From assembly GCF_052119585.1 (NCBI RefSeq), contig NZ_JBGQOJ010000005.1, positions 62,001 through 126,000 of the forward strand: a stretch of DNA of 64,000 bases. Direction: 5' to 3'. The position numbers were made by a program, and so were the translations under genes. The notes under the pieces are model-generated. The model did not search any database and was not told the origin of the DNA. It saw nothing but the letters and a program-made list of their open reading frames with translations. Positions 14,676-23,833 of this stretch are shown piece by piece. The DNA comes from JBGQOJ01 sp052119585. Lineage in GTDB: Bacteria; Pseudomonadota; Alphaproteobacteria; Rhodobacterales; Rhodobacteraceae. Positions within the stretch are counted from its first letter, which is position 1; each line of letters begins with the position of its first letter.

Positions 14676-17600
14676 TGGCCACCATCGTACTGTCGGCTGT
14701 GGGAATGGCTGTTGGCGGGTCTATTGGCGGGACCGTGTTCGGCCTGTCGACAGCGATTGTCGGGCGCGCTGTTGGCGCGACGTTGGGGCGGGTGATTGAC
14801 CAACGTCTGATGGGGGCGGGCAGTCAGGTGGTCGACACGGGCAGGGTCGAGCGGTTCCGGCTGATGGGCGCAAGCGAGGGCGCACCTGTGGGGCAGATCT
14901 ATGGCCGGATGAGGGTGGCCGGTCAGGTGATCTGGGCATCGCGATTCAGCGAACGTGTGACGACCTCTGGTGGGGGTGGCGGCGGCAAGGGGGCGCCGAA
15001 ATCGCCGGTTGTGCGCGACTACAGCTATTCGGTGAACCTGGCTGTGGCGCTCTGCGAAGGACGCATCAGCCGTGTCGGGCGCATCTGGGCGGACGGGGTC
15101 GAGATTTCCAGGGCCGGACTGAACCTGCGGGTGTACGACGGGGCGCTTGACCAGATGCCCGATCCGAAGATGCAGGCAGTCGAGGGGGCGGGGAATGTGC
15201 CCGCGTATCGTGGCACGGCCTATGTCGTTCTAGAAGATTTGGAACTGGCGCAATTCGGCAACCGTGTGCCGCAACTGACGTTCGAGGTGATGCGCCCTGC
15301 GCAGGAGGGTGGGCCTGTGAGCCTGTCGTCCGATATTCAGGCGGTCGCAATGATGCCGGGGACAGGGGAATATGCGCTTGCGGTGACACCTGTGCACTAT
15401 TCGTTCGGGCCGGGGGCCAACCGCTCTGCCAATGTGAACTCGCCCAGCGGCGAGAGTGATTTTGCGACCTCGGTTGGTGCCTTGCGGGACGAATTGCCAA
15501 ACTGCGGGTCGGTGTCTTTGATCGTCTCGTGGTTCGGGGATGATTTGCGATGCGGGTCTTGCACGTTAAAGCCGAAGGTCGAGCAAAGCCTTGCAGATGG
15601 GGTGGGGATGCCCTGGAGAGTGTCCGGTGTGGCGCGATCAGCGGCGCAGGAGATTGCGCGGCAGGATGGAAGGTCTGTTTACGGCGGGACGCCTGCGGAC
15701 GCGGCAGTGATCGAGGCGATCCGCGAGATTAACGATGCTGGCCAGGATGTCGTTTTCTATCCTTTCATTCTGATGGAGCAACTTGAGGGGAACGGTTTGA
15801 CCGATCCCTATACCGGGGCATCCGACCAGGCCGCATTGCCGTGGCGCGGGCGGATCACGGTTTCTGTTGCGGCCGGGCGGGACGGGGCTGTGGACGGCAG
15901 TGCTGCGGCGGAGGCGGAGGTGGTCACGTTCTTTGGGGCGGCGTCGGCCAGCGATTTTCAGGTGTCGGCAGGTGGTGTGACCTATTCAGGTCCGGCGGAA
16001 TGGTCATATCGGCGGTTCATCCTGCACAATGCTGCCCTGGCGGCGGCTGCGGGTGGCGTTACTGCGTTTTGCATCGGGTCCGAGATGCGCGGCCTAACAC
16101 AGGTGCGCGGGGCGAACGGTGGCTTTCCTGCGGTTGCGGCGCTGCGCGCGCTGGCGGCAGAGGTGCGGAGCCTGCTGGGAGCGGCAACCCGAATTGGTTA
16201 CGCGGCCGATTGGACCGAATATTTCGGGTATCAGCCACAGGACGGTTCCGGTGATCGCTTGTTCCATCTTGATCCGCTTTGGGCGGATGTGAATATCGAT
16301 TTTATCGGGATCGACAACTACATGCCGCTGTCCGATTGGCGCGATGGCGATGCGCATCTGGATGCAAGCTGGGGAACAATCCATGACCTTGGGTATCTGA
16401 AGGCGAATATCGCCGGGGGTGAAGGGTTCGACTGGTATTACCATTCGCCGGAGGCGCGTGCGGCGCAGATCAGAACGCCGATCGAGGATGGTGCGCATAA
16501 CGAGCCATGGATCTATCGTTACAAGGATATGCGCGGCTGGTGGTCCAACCCGCATCACGAGCGGATCGACGGGGTGCGTCAGATGGCGGCGACCGATTGG
16601 GTTCCCGGGTCCAAGCCGATCTGGTTTACCGAATTGGGATGTGCCGCGATCAACAAGGGGACGAATGAGCCGAACAAGTTCCTTGACCCTAAGTCATCGG
16701 AGTCGAGCCTGCCTGCGTTTTCAAACGGGATGCGCGATGATCTGATCCAGATGCAGTATCTGCGTGCGATGTTCGAGTTTTGGGGCGATCCGCTGAACAA
16801 TCCGGTGTCAGAGGTTTACGAGGGCAAGATGGTGGATATGGCGCGTGCCCATGTCTGGGCCTGGGATGCGCGTCCCTACCCGTTCTTTCCAAACAATCGC
16901 GATCTGTGGAGCGATGGCGCGAATTATGCGCGGGGGCATTGGCTGAACGGGCGGACATCTGCCTTGGCGCTATCCACTGTAGTGGCCGAGATATGCGGGC
17001 GCAGTGGCGTTGCCGATTACGATGTATCCAAGTTGCATGGATTGGTGCGCGGCTATGTCGTGGATGATGTGAGCAGCGGGCGGGCGGCCTTGCAGCCGTT
17101 GATGCTTGCCTATGGCTTTGACGCGGTGGAGCGGGACGGGAAGCTGGTCTTTTCGAGCCGGACAGGGCGCGCGAGCGCGGTGCTTGATCTGGACCGGCTG
17201 GCGTTGACAAAAGAACAGGAAAGCACGCTGGAGGCGGTTCGTGCACCTGTGGCGGAGGTTGCAGGGCGCGTTCGCTTGAGCTTTGTCGATGCGGATGGGG
17301 ATTACGAGACGCGCGCGGCGGAGGCGGTATTTCCGAACGAGACGACCGTCACGATTTCGCAGTCCGAGGTGCCATTGCTGATGACGCAGGGCGAGGGTCG
17401 CAGTGTGACAGAGCGATGGCTGGCGGAATCGCGTGTGGCGCGGGATACGGTCCGGTTCGCGCTGCCGCCTTCGGCGCTGGGGATCGGGGCCGGGGATGTT
17501 GTCGAACTGGCGGGGGATGGTGGTCCGGCGCTCTACCGCTTGGATCATGTGGAGCAGTCAGGGGTGCAACTGATCGAGGCGGTTCGAGTGGAGCCGGGGA

Positions 17601-18595
17601 TTTACAGCCCGAGCGACGCGGTCGAGGAGGCCGTCGCGGTGCGCCCCTTCACGCCCCCTGTGCCGATCCATCCGTTGTTTCTGGATCTACCGCTGTTGAC
17701 GGGCGAGGAGGTGCCGCACGCGCCACATTTGGCGGTTACGGCGACGCCCTGGCCCGGCAGTGTCGCGGTCTATTCCTCTGCCGATGATAGCGGATACACG
17801 CTGAATCGGCTTGTCGCGGCCGGGTCTGTTATCGGGGTGACGTTGACCCCGATGGGGGCGGCTGCGCCCGGGAAGGTTGATCGCGGTCCTGCATTGCGGG
17901 TTCAGGTGTTCGGGGGCGAGTTGAGTTCCGCCGAATGGTTGGCGGTTTTGAACGGTGCCAATGTTTCGGCGATTGGCGATGGGTCGTCGGACCGTTGGGA
18001 GGTGTTCCAGTTCGCCGAGGCAGAGCTTGTCGCACCTGCGATATATGATCTGCGGTTCAGGCTTCGGGGGCAGGCGGGGTCGGGCGCGGTGATGCCCGAC
18101 GACTGGCCCGTTGGAAGCCAATTCGTTTTGCTGAATGACAGACCGCAGCAGATCGACCTGCCCGTTAGCGCGCGCGGGCTTGCGCGGCATTACAGGATGG
18201 GGCCAGCCCAGCGGGGGCTTGATGATCCGTCTTATGTTCATCTGGTCGAGGCGTTTCAGGGGATCGGGTTGCGGCCCTATGCGCCTTGTCATCTGCGCGG
18301 ACGTCGGAATGACGCGGGGGATTGGCAGGTCAGCTGGATCAGACGCACGCGAATTGACGGTGACAGTTGGCAATCGGTCGATGTGCCTTTGGGGGAAGAG
18401 AGCGAGGCCTATGTTCTGCGGGTTTTGGCAGAGGGCAGTATCTTGCGCGAGGTGCAGTTGGTTGAGCCCGTCTGGATCTATCCGGATGCCTTGCAGGCAA
18501 CGGACGGAATTGCGGGGGGCTTCGCGATAGAGGTTGCCCAAGTGTCGGCACGGTTTGGCGCCGGGCCATTTGAGAGGATTGAATTGAATGACTGA
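14675..18595 (+). CDS. GTA gp15, megatron tail-tip/host-specificity protein
   Basis: Largest GTA protein (1306 residues), trimeric in the known GTA structure and forming the central tip that contacts the recipient. It opens with a hydrophobic Gly-rich segment (residues about 3-45), then a phage tail J-like region. The middle holds a TIM-barrel glycoside-hydrolase-like domain (about residues 430-730, with IGYAADWTEYFGYQPQDGSG and IDFIGIDNYMPLSDW), followed by baseplate/FN3-like modules to the C-terminus. The start at 14675 is the ATG overlapping the g14 stop (TGATG); an ATG 51 nt upstream lies inside g14. It overlaps the next gene by 8 nt. Confidence 0.95.
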   Translation: MATIVLSAVGMAVGGSIGGTVFGLSTAIVGRAVGATLGRVIDQRLMGAGSQVVDTGRVERFRLMGASEGAPVGQIYGRMRVAGQVIWASRFSERVTTSGGGGGGKGAPKSPVVRDYSYSVNLAVALCEGRISRVGRIWADGVEISRAGLNLRVYDGALDQMPDPKMQAVEGAGNVPAYRGTAYVVLEDLELAQFGNRVPQLTFEVMRPAQEGGPVSLSSDIQAVAMMPGTGEYALAVTPVHYSFGPGANRSANVNSPSGESDFATSVGALRDELPNCGSVSLIVSWFGDDLRCGSCTLKPKVEQSLADGVGMPWRVSGVARSAAQEIARQDGRSVYGGTPADAAVIEAIREINDAGQDVVFYPFILMEQLEGNGLTDPYTGASDQAALPWRGRITVSVAAGRDGAVDGSAAAEAEVVTFFGAASASDFQVSAGGVTYSGPAEWSYRRFILHNAALAAAAGGVTAFCIGSEMRGLTQVRGANGGFPAVAALRALAAEVRSLLGAATRIGYAADWTEYFGYQPQDGSGDRLFHLDPLWADVNIDFIGIDNYMPLSDWRDGDAHLDASWGTIHDLGYLKANIAGGEGFDWYYHSPEARAAQIRTPIEDGAHNEPWIYRYKDMRGWWSNPHHERIDGVRQMAATDWVPGSKPIWFTELGCAAINKGTNEPNKFLDPKSSESSLPAFSNGMRDDLIQMQYLRAMFEFWGDPLNNPVSEVYEGKMVDMARAHVWAWDARPYPFFPNNRDLWSDGANYARGHWLNGRTSALALSTVVAEICGRSGVADYDVSKLHGLVRGYVVDDVSSGRAALQPLMLAYGFDAVERDGKLVFSSRTGRASAVLDLDRLALTKEQESTLEAVRAPVAEVAGRVRLSFVDADGDYETRAAEAVFPNETTVTISQSEVPLLMTQGEGRSVTERWLAESRVARDTVRFALPPSALGIGAGDVVELAGDGGPALYRLDHVEQSGVQLIEAVRVEPGIYSPSDAVEEAVAVRPFTPPVPIHPLFLDLPLLTGEEVPHAPHLAVTATPWPGSVAVYSSADDSGYTLNRLVAAGSVIGVTLTPMGAAAPGKVDRGPALRVQVFGGELSSAEWLAVLNGANVSAIGDGSSDRWEVFQFAEAELVAPAIYDLRFRLRGQAGSGAVMPDDWPVGSQFVLLNDRPQQIDLPVSARGLARHYRMGPAQRGLDDPSYVHLVEAFQGIGLRPYAPCHLRGRRNDAGDWQVSWIRRTRIDGDSWQSVDVPLGEESEAYVLRVLAEGSILREVQLVEPVWIYPDALQATDGIAGGFAIEVAQVSARFGAGPFERIELND

Positions 18596-19298
18596 TACAC
18601 AGAACCTGAAGCTGCCGCTGTTGCAGCCTGCTCAAGCACAAAAGCATGTGACGGTGAACGAGGCACTGGCGCGGCTTGACGGATTGACGCAGCTGTCGCT
18701 GATGTCTCGCCAGACGGGAACGCCACCCGTTATTGCCGCAGACGGGCAATCGTATCTTGTGCCCTTCGCTGCGGTGAATGACTGGTCGGGACAGGTTGGG
18801 TCGGTCGCGATCTTTGCCAACGGCGGCTGGGTGTTTGTGCCGCCGCAGGCCGGTTGGCGTGCATGGGTCCGGGACGAGGGGCAAACGCTGGTCTATGACG
18901 GGGTGGCGTGGCAGTCGGGGGTTTTGGCCTCGTCGGTATCGGGCGCGGTTGCGCGGTTCGATGTCATCGAATTTGACCACGAGATTGTTGCCGGGGGGGC
19001 GCATTCTACGCTGACAACAATCCCGGCCAATTCGATGGTCTTTGGGATCACGGGGCGCGTTCTGGAGGAGATTACCGGGACCGTGACCGACTGGCGGTTG
19101 GGAGTTCCGGGGGCGACGAGTAAGTTCGGGAGTGGATTGGGGACGGGCGTTGGATCTTATGTCTTGGGGATGTTGTCGGCACCGGACACGACCTATGGTG
19201 CTTTGCCGTTGATGCTGACGCCGGACAACGGAGATTTTTCGGGCGGAACGGTGCGCCTGTGTATCCATGTGTTTTCTATGACTTTGCCAAGTCTGTAG
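18588..19298 (+). CDS. DUF2793 protein, probable GTA tail fibre
   Basis: It is 236 residues. The N-terminal half is a clear DUF2793 domain: TQNLKLPLLQPAQAQKHVTVNEAL, FAAVNDWSGQVGSVAIFANGGWVFVPPQAGWRAWV. The C-terminal half, after about residue 125 (FDVIEFDHEIVAGGAHSTL), is a beta-rich tip-like domain. In R. capsulatus a DUF2793 protein needed for GTA activity (rcc00171, tail fibre) is encoded away from the main cluster; here it follows g15 with an 8-nt overlap. The role in recipient attachment is inferred from that homologue. Confidence 0.8.
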   Translation: MTDTQNLKLPLLQPAQAQKHVTVNEALARLDGLTQLSLMSRQTGTPPVIAADGQSYLVPFAAVNDWSGQVGSVAIFANGGWVFVPPQAGWRAWVRDEGQTLVYDGVAWQSGVLASSVSGAVARFDVIEFDHEIVAGGAHSTLTTIPANSMVFGITGRVLEEITGTVTDWRLGVPGATSKFGSGLGTGVGSYVLGMLSAPDTTYGALPLMLTPDNGDFSGGTVRLCIHVFSMTLPSL

Positions 19299-19301
19299 GT
19301 G

Positions 19302-19607
19302 ATGCGGCCGATCACTCATGGGGACGTGGCCTGTGTTGCGCTGGTGGTGCAGCATCTTCCCGCGCGGTACAGGCAAAGCGTGATCCAACGCTATCTTGCG
19401 CAGGCGGATGCTGCCGATGCCTATCGCAAGAGGTTCGGAAGGGTGCATCCGCAATGGGGAAATGGCAGCCTGATGGCCGCTGTGGGGGTGAAGGGATTGC
19501 AGCAAGAACCGTTTTTGGGCGATCTTGGTTATTGCCGTGCATTCGCGGCGGTCCTCGAGGTGCTTATTGCATGGCGCTGTGACAGATGTGTAGGGGAACT
19601 GGAATAA
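19302..19607 (+). CDS. Small conserved protein of unknown function at the GTA 3' end
   Basis: It is 101 residues, starting 3 nt after the DUF2793 gene (ATG at 19302; a GTG at 19299 is also possible). It is helical, with RYRQSVIQRYLAQADAADAYRKRFGRVHPQWGNGSLMAA as its most distinctive stretch and a closing ALEVLIAWRC-like helix. I recognise the pattern from other Rhodobacteraceae but cannot assign a function or a named domain. It has no signal peptide. Its position makes it the last gene of the GTA transcript, though it need not be a particle component. Confidence 0.65.
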   Translation: MRPITHGDVACVALVVQHLPARYRQSVIQRYLAQADAADAYRKRFGRVHPQWGNGSLMAAVGVKGLQQEPFLGDLGYCRAFAAVLEVLIAWRCDRCVGELE

Positions 19608-19701
19608 TACCCCTTCTGACTGCGTCGACGATTTATCGGCAAGGCAAGGACATCAATGCCGCTCTGGAAGCCCGGAATGGCGTTTGATTTTTTCGCGCGT
19701 A

Positions 19702-21348
19702 TCAATGCAGCGGGAATGGCCCGTGCGGAATTTCGGGTGGATCGAAAGTCTTGGACGATGCGCGCTCCCAGCGGCTGTGCCATTCGGAAAGCTCGTTGGT
19801 TTCATGCGTGGCGACAAGAAACCCGTTCGGCAGATACGGAAATGCCTGATTTCCATCGAGGAACTGCGAGTCCTTGTGGCGGAACATGAAGTGGTAGGGC
19901 AGGAAGTTCCCTGGATCGGTAAGGCCAGCCGCACCGGCGAGTTCCCCTAGAGCCTTTAGTGTGTTCCGGTGGAAGCGGGCCACGCGTTGGCTTTTGTCGT
20001 CAGGATCAAGGGCGCGTTGCAGGAGCTTGTCCTGTGTTGCGACACCGACCGGGCAGCGATTGGTATGGCAAGACTGGGCTTGAATACAGCCGATGGCAAA
20101 CATGAAGCCACGAGCCGAATTGCACCAGTCGGCTCCAAGCGCCAGCACCCGCGCGATATCAAAGGCGCTGACGATTTTGCCGGCCGCCCCGATCTTAATT
20201 TCGCCACGCAAACCCGCCCCGCGCAGGGTATTGTGGACAAAGTTCAGACCTTCGAGCATCGGCATGCCGACGCGGTTGGCGAATTCCAGCGGTGCGGCGC
20301 CGGTGCCGCCTTCTTTGCCATCTACGACGATGAAGTCAGGCGTCACGCCGGTTTCGAGCATGGCCTTGACGATCGACATAAACTCTCGCCGATGACCTAT
20401 GCAGAGCTTGAACCCTACCGGCTTTCCACCTGACAATTGGCGCAGCCGCGCGATGAACAGCATCAACTCGAGAGGTGTCGAGAATGCGCTATGCGCTGCG
20501 GGAGAGGAGCAATCCTGCCCCATCGGGATGCCGCGTGCCTCGGCGATTTCGGCGGATATTTTTGCGGCCGGAAGCATACCCCCATGGCCGGGCTTTGCGC
20601 CTTGGCTCAGCTTCAACTCGATCATTTTTACCTGAGGATCAGCGGCCTGCCTGGCGAATTTTTCAGGGTCGAAGGTTCCATCGGATGCGCGGCACCCGAA
20701 GTACCCCGAGGCAACCTGATAGATCAGGTCGCCACCGCCGTCACGATGGTATTTGCTGATACTGCCTTCGCCCGTGTCATGAGCAAAGCCGCCCATTCGG
20801 GCACCTTTGTTCAAGGCCAGGATGGCATTGCCGGAGAGCGCACCGAAACTCATCGCCGAAATATTGTAGAGCGACGCCTCATAGGGTTGTACACAGTCCT
20901 TGCCACCGATTTTTACGCGAAAGTCGGTATCCTTGATCGTCTTGGGCATTACCGAGTGGGTGATCCAGGCATAGCCCGCATCATAGACGCGTTCAGCCGT
21001 GCCGAAGGGACGTTTGTCCTCCACACCCTTTGCTCGCTGATAGACCAAGCTGCGCGCCTCGCGGCTGAAAGGCTCTTCGTCTTTTTCGCCTTCGATGAGG
21101 TATTGCCGGATCTCGGGGCGTACGCCTTCGAAGATGAAGCGCATATGCCCTATGACCGGATAGTTTCGCAGGATGGAGTGTTTGGTCTGCCTGACATCCA
21201 TGATGCCGAGAACCGACAAGGCCCCGGAAACCAGGAATGGAGCAGCCATCCAGCCCCCTGAAGCGGCGAAGAGGGCGCCAAAGACAAGCATGAGAATGAC
21301 AGAAAGTCCGAAAACAGAGTAGCGGTTGAGAATAGTGATGTGGGTCAT
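19702..21348 (-). CDS. Membrane-anchored FMN-binding glutamate synthase-like protein
   Basis: It is about 548 residues. Two N-terminal membrane helices (YSVFGLSVILMLVFGALFAASG and the next 20 residues) are followed by a GltS/GltB-type FMN domain: ISAMSFGALSGNAI, KLSQGAKPGHGGMLP, the flavin segment VVDGKEGGTGAAPLEF, and CIQAQSCHTNRCPVGVATQ, whose cysteines bind a 3Fe-4S cluster in glutamate synthases. It has no glutamine amidotransferase domain, so it is not a complete GOGAT; its real substrate is unknown. The start at 21348 (MTHITIL) is chosen over 21357 and 21399 because no upstream ATG has a better ribosome-binding site. It converges on the GTA 3' end. Confidence 0.88.
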   Translation of the reverse strand: MTHITILNRYSVFGLSVILMLVFGALFAASGGWMAAPFLVSGALSVLGIMDVRQTKHSILRNYPVIGHMRFIFEGVRPEIRQYLIEGEKDEEPFSREARSLVYQRAKGVEDKRPFGTAERVYDAGYAWITHSVMPKTIKDTDFRVKIGGKDCVQPYEASLYNISAMSFGALSGNAILALNKGARMGGFAHDTGEGSISKYHRDGGGDLIYQVASGYFGCRASDGTFDPEKFARQAADPQVKMIELKLSQGAKPGHGGMLPAAKISAEIAEARGIPMGQDCSSPAAHSAFSTPLELMLFIARLRQLSGGKPVGFKLCIGHRREFMSIVKAMLETGVTPDFIVVDGKEGGTGAAPLEFANRVGMPMLEGLNFVHNTLRGAGLRGEIKIGAAGKIVSAFDIARVLALGADWCNSARGFMFAIGCIQAQSCHTNRCPVGVATQDKLLQRALDPDDKSQRVARFHRNTLKALGELAGAAGLTDPGNFLPYHFMFRHKDSQFLDGNQAFPYLPNGFLVATHETNELSEWHSRWERASSKTFDPPEIPHGPFPLH

Positions 21349-21678
21349 TTGTCTCATTACTCGGGCAAGGCTGCGACACTGGAAAGCGGCACATGACATC
21401 GCACCCCTGACTGGAGCATATGAAGATGGGGTGCGATCAGCAACCTGCGCTGTTCGACAATCTTCGCTGTGTGCTTGGAATTGACGCGTGTGGCATAGGC
21501 TACGCTGGAACGTTTGCCGTCCAGTGCCGGTGTTTTATGGGTGCGAACCTGGTTCGCCCTGTCGGGACGTGACACTACGGGTCCAGGTTGCGACGCACGA
21601 ATAATTGACCAAAGGGGTTTGCGCTTGGCCTGACGCGCTTACTTGTTGTAAAACAAATGCCAGATGGAAGGATGTTCT
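21349..21678. promoter_or_regulatory. Divergent intergenic region with two strong dyads
   Basis: This is a 330-nt gap between the GltS-like gene (minus) and cysE (plus), with no gene in it. It contains a perfect 10-bp inverted repeat, ATCGCACCCC (21398-21407) and GGGGTGCGAT (21428-21437), with CATATG near its centre, and an operator-like palindrome GCGAACC-t-GGTTCGC (21543-21557). A third, weaker dyad, TTGTT-gtaa-AACAA (21643-21656), lies just before cysE. No promoter boxes are convincing. Confidence 0.4.
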
Positions 21679-22488
21679 ATGGCAGAGAAGCGCACAAAAC
21701 TGGCCGAGCTTGACCCTGTATGGACCCGCATCAAGGGCGAGGCCGAGGCCGCCGTCCGCGCGGAACCTTTGCTGGGCGGGTTGATCCACTCCAGCATTTT
21801 GCACCACGGGTCTGTCGAAAACGCCTTGGCGTTCCGGATTTCCCTGAAACTGTCGTCGGGCGAAATGTCGGAGCAACTGCTGCGCGAGATCGCCGATCAC
21901 GCATACGAAAGCGATCCGGCACTGGGGCAATCGGCGCGCGCCGACATTGTTGCGGTGTTCGACCGTGACCCGGCCTGCCACCGTTTTTTACAGCCGATCC
22001 TGTTCTTCAAGGGCTACCAGGCGATTCAAGCCTACCGCGTCGGGCATTGGCTGTGGACCGAGGGGCGGCACGATCTTGCATATTTCTTCCAGATGCGGAT
22101 TTCAGAAGTTTTTGGCGTTGATATTCACCCAGCGGCGCGGATCGGCAAAGGGATCATGATCGACCATGCCCATTCTATCGTGATCGGCGAGACCGCCGTT
22201 GTGGGCGACAATGTGTCGATGCTGCATTCGGTGACGCTTGGCGGGACCGGCAAGGAAGAGGAAGATCGTCATCCAAAGATCGGCGATGGTGTTTTGATCG
22301 GGGCAGGAGCCAAGGTTCTGGGCAATATCCACGTCGGGCATTGCAGCCGGATCGCGGCGGGTTCTGTCGTGTTGGAGGATGTGCCGCCGTGCACGACCGT
22401 CGCCGGGGTGCCCGCGCGCATCGTTGGCGAGGCCGGCTGTGCGCAGCCGTCGATCATGATGGATCAGGTGATCCAGCGCTCTGTGTAA
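21679..22488 (+). CDS. cysE: Serine O-acetyltransferase CysE
   Basis: Acetyl-CoA plus L-serine to O-acetylserine, the committed step of cysteine synthesis, in the cytoplasm. It is 269 residues: the N-terminal helical SATase domain (LDPVWTRIKGEAEAAVRAEPLLGGLIHSS) and the C-terminal left-handed beta-helix of hexapeptide repeats, with the active-site DHAHSIVIGE and the HSVTLGGTGK loop. The ATG at 21679 has GGAAGGA 6 nt upstream; the ATG at 21664 does not. The C-terminus ends ...IQRSV rather than in the usual Ile that inserts into cysteine synthase, so complex formation is uncertain. Confidence 0.95.
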   Translation: MAEKRTKLAELDPVWTRIKGEAEAAVRAEPLLGGLIHSSILHHGSVENALAFRISLKLSSGEMSEQLLREIADHAYESDPALGQSARADIVAVFDRDPACHRFLQPILFFKGYQAIQAYRVGHWLWTEGRHDLAYFFQMRISEVFGVDIHPAARIGKGIMIDHAHSIVIGETAVVGDNVSMLHSVTLGGTGKEEEDRHPKIGDGVLIGAGAKVLGNIHVGHCSRIAAGSVVLEDVPPCTTVAGVPARIVGEAGCAQPSIMMDQVIQRSV

Positions 22489-22508
22489 CACTTTGTAAAC
22501 ATTAAAAG

Positions 22509-22540
22509 AAGGGCTGCGGATTGTGCCGCAGCCCTTTTTT
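22509..22540. terminator. Bidirectional intrinsic terminator between cysE and pdhC
   Basis: AAGGGCTGCGG (22509-22519) pairs perfectly with CCGCAGCCCTT (22526-22536) around a 6-nt loop, followed by six T on the plus strand. On the minus strand the stem is followed by TTCTTTT, so it can end both convergent transcripts. Confidence 0.9.
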
Positions 22541-22543
22541 GTT

Positions 22544-23821
22544 TCAGGCCAGCATGGTGAGCGGCTGTTCCAGATTGTCGACGATTGCGCCAAGGAACTT
22601 TGCACCGACAGCCCCGTCAATCACACGGTGATCGACAGATAGCGTCACGGACATAACCGTTGCGATCGTGATTTGGTTGTCATCGCCCACGACGGGTTTC
22701 TTGATGCCCGCGCCGACGGCAAGGATGCCGCCATGGGGCGGGTTGATGACCGCGTCGAAGTTCTCGATGCCCATCATGCCGAGGTTGGAAATGGCAAAGC
22801 TGCCGCCTTGGTATTCATGCGGCGCAAGTTTTCGGTCGCGGGCGCGTGCTGCAAGATCCTTCATTTCCGCAGACAGTGCCGAGAGCGATTTTGTGTCGGC
22901 ATCCTTCAGAACGGGCGTGAAAAGCCCGCCCTCGATGGCTACGGCAACCGCAACATCCGAGGCCTTCATTTGCAGAACCTTGTCACCCGCCCAGACGGCA
23001 TTCGCTTCTGGCACCGCTTGCAAGGCCATCGCGCAGGCTTTGATGATGAAGTCGTTGACCGAGAGTTTGACATCGCGGCTTGCCAGCTTTTTGTTGAGAT
23101 CGGCGCGGAATGCCATCAGGGCGTCCAGCTTGATCTCGCGGCGCAAGTAGAAATGCGGGATTGTTTGCTTGGCCTCTGTCAGGCGGGCGGCAATGGTTTT
23201 GCGCATGCCGTTCAGCGGAATTTCGATGTATTCACGACCTTCGTACATCCGGGCGACCATATCACTGGACGGACCTGTGGGGGCTGCGGCGGCAACGGGG
23301 GCAGCCGTTACGACAGGTGCCGCCTTGGCTGGGCCGGCGGTTGCGCCTTCGACATCCGCCTTGACGATGCGGCCATGGGGGCCGGAACCCGTGATGCCCG
23401 AAAGGTCCAGGCCCTTGTCCGCCGCAATGCGGCGCGCGAGGGGCGAGGCGAACACCCGAGCGCCGTCAGAGGCTTTTGCGGCGGCCGGTGCCGATGCGGG
23501 GGCGGACGCCGTGGCAGGCGCAGCCGGGGCCGCGGCTGCTGGTGCCGCTTTTACGGCGCCAATGTCCGAAGCGCTTTCGCCCTCGGCAAGCAGCACGGCG
23601 ATGACAGTGTTGACTTTGACGTTGGCAGAGCCTTCGGGGATCATGATCTTGCCGATGACACCATCATCGACGGCTTCGAATTCCATGGTGGCCTTGTCGG
23701 TTTCGATCTCGGCCAGCAGGTCACCGGACGATACTGTGTCGCCCTCTTTTACCAGCCATTTGGCTAATGTGCCTTCTTCCATTGTTGGAGAAAGCGCAGG
23801 CATGAGAATTTCAATTGGCAT
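22544..23821 (-). CDS. pdhC: Pyruvate dehydrogenase E2, dihydrolipoamide acetyltransferase
   Basis: Core of the pyruvate dehydrogenase complex, passing acetyl from lipoyl to CoA. It is 425 residues: one lipoyl domain at 1-80 (lipoylated Lys43 in IETDKATMEF), an Ala/Pro-rich linker, the peripheral-subunit-binding domain around VFASPLARRIAADKGLDLSGI, a second linker, and the catalytic domain ending with DHRVIDGAVGA (His398, Asp402). It is last in the pdhA-pdhB-pdhC operon, 12 nt after pdhB. No E3 (lpd) gene follows within the window. Confidence 0.96.
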   Translation of the reverse strand: MPIEILMPALSPTMEEGTLAKWLVKEGDTVSSGDLLAEIETDKATMEFEAVDDGVIGKIMIPEGSANVKVNTVIAVLLAEGESASDIGAVKAAPAAAAPAAPATASAPASAPAAAKASDGARVFASPLARRIAADKGLDLSGITGSGPHGRIVKADVEGATAGPAKAAPVVTAAPVAAAAPTGPSSDMVARMYEGREYIEIPLNGMRKTIAARLTEAKQTIPHFYLRREIKLDALMAFRADLNKKLASRDVKLSVNDFIIKACAMALQAVPEANAVWAGDKVLQMKASDVAVAVAIEGGLFTPVLKDADTKSLSALSAEMKDLAARARDRKLAPHEYQGGSFAISNLGMMGIENFDAVINPPHGGILAVGAGIKKPVVGDDNQITIATVMSVTLSVDHRVIDGAVGAKFLGAIVDNLEQPLTMLA

Positions 23822-23833
23822 AGCGCGATCTCC

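Noticed and set aside
17687..19505. Two long minus-strand frames opposite g15, the fibre gene and the small 3' gene
   Set aside because: Antisense shadows with no recognisable domain.
4793..19607. Active prophage
   Set aside because: No integrase, repressor, replication or lysis genes and no attachment repeats seen; gene order is that of the GTA.
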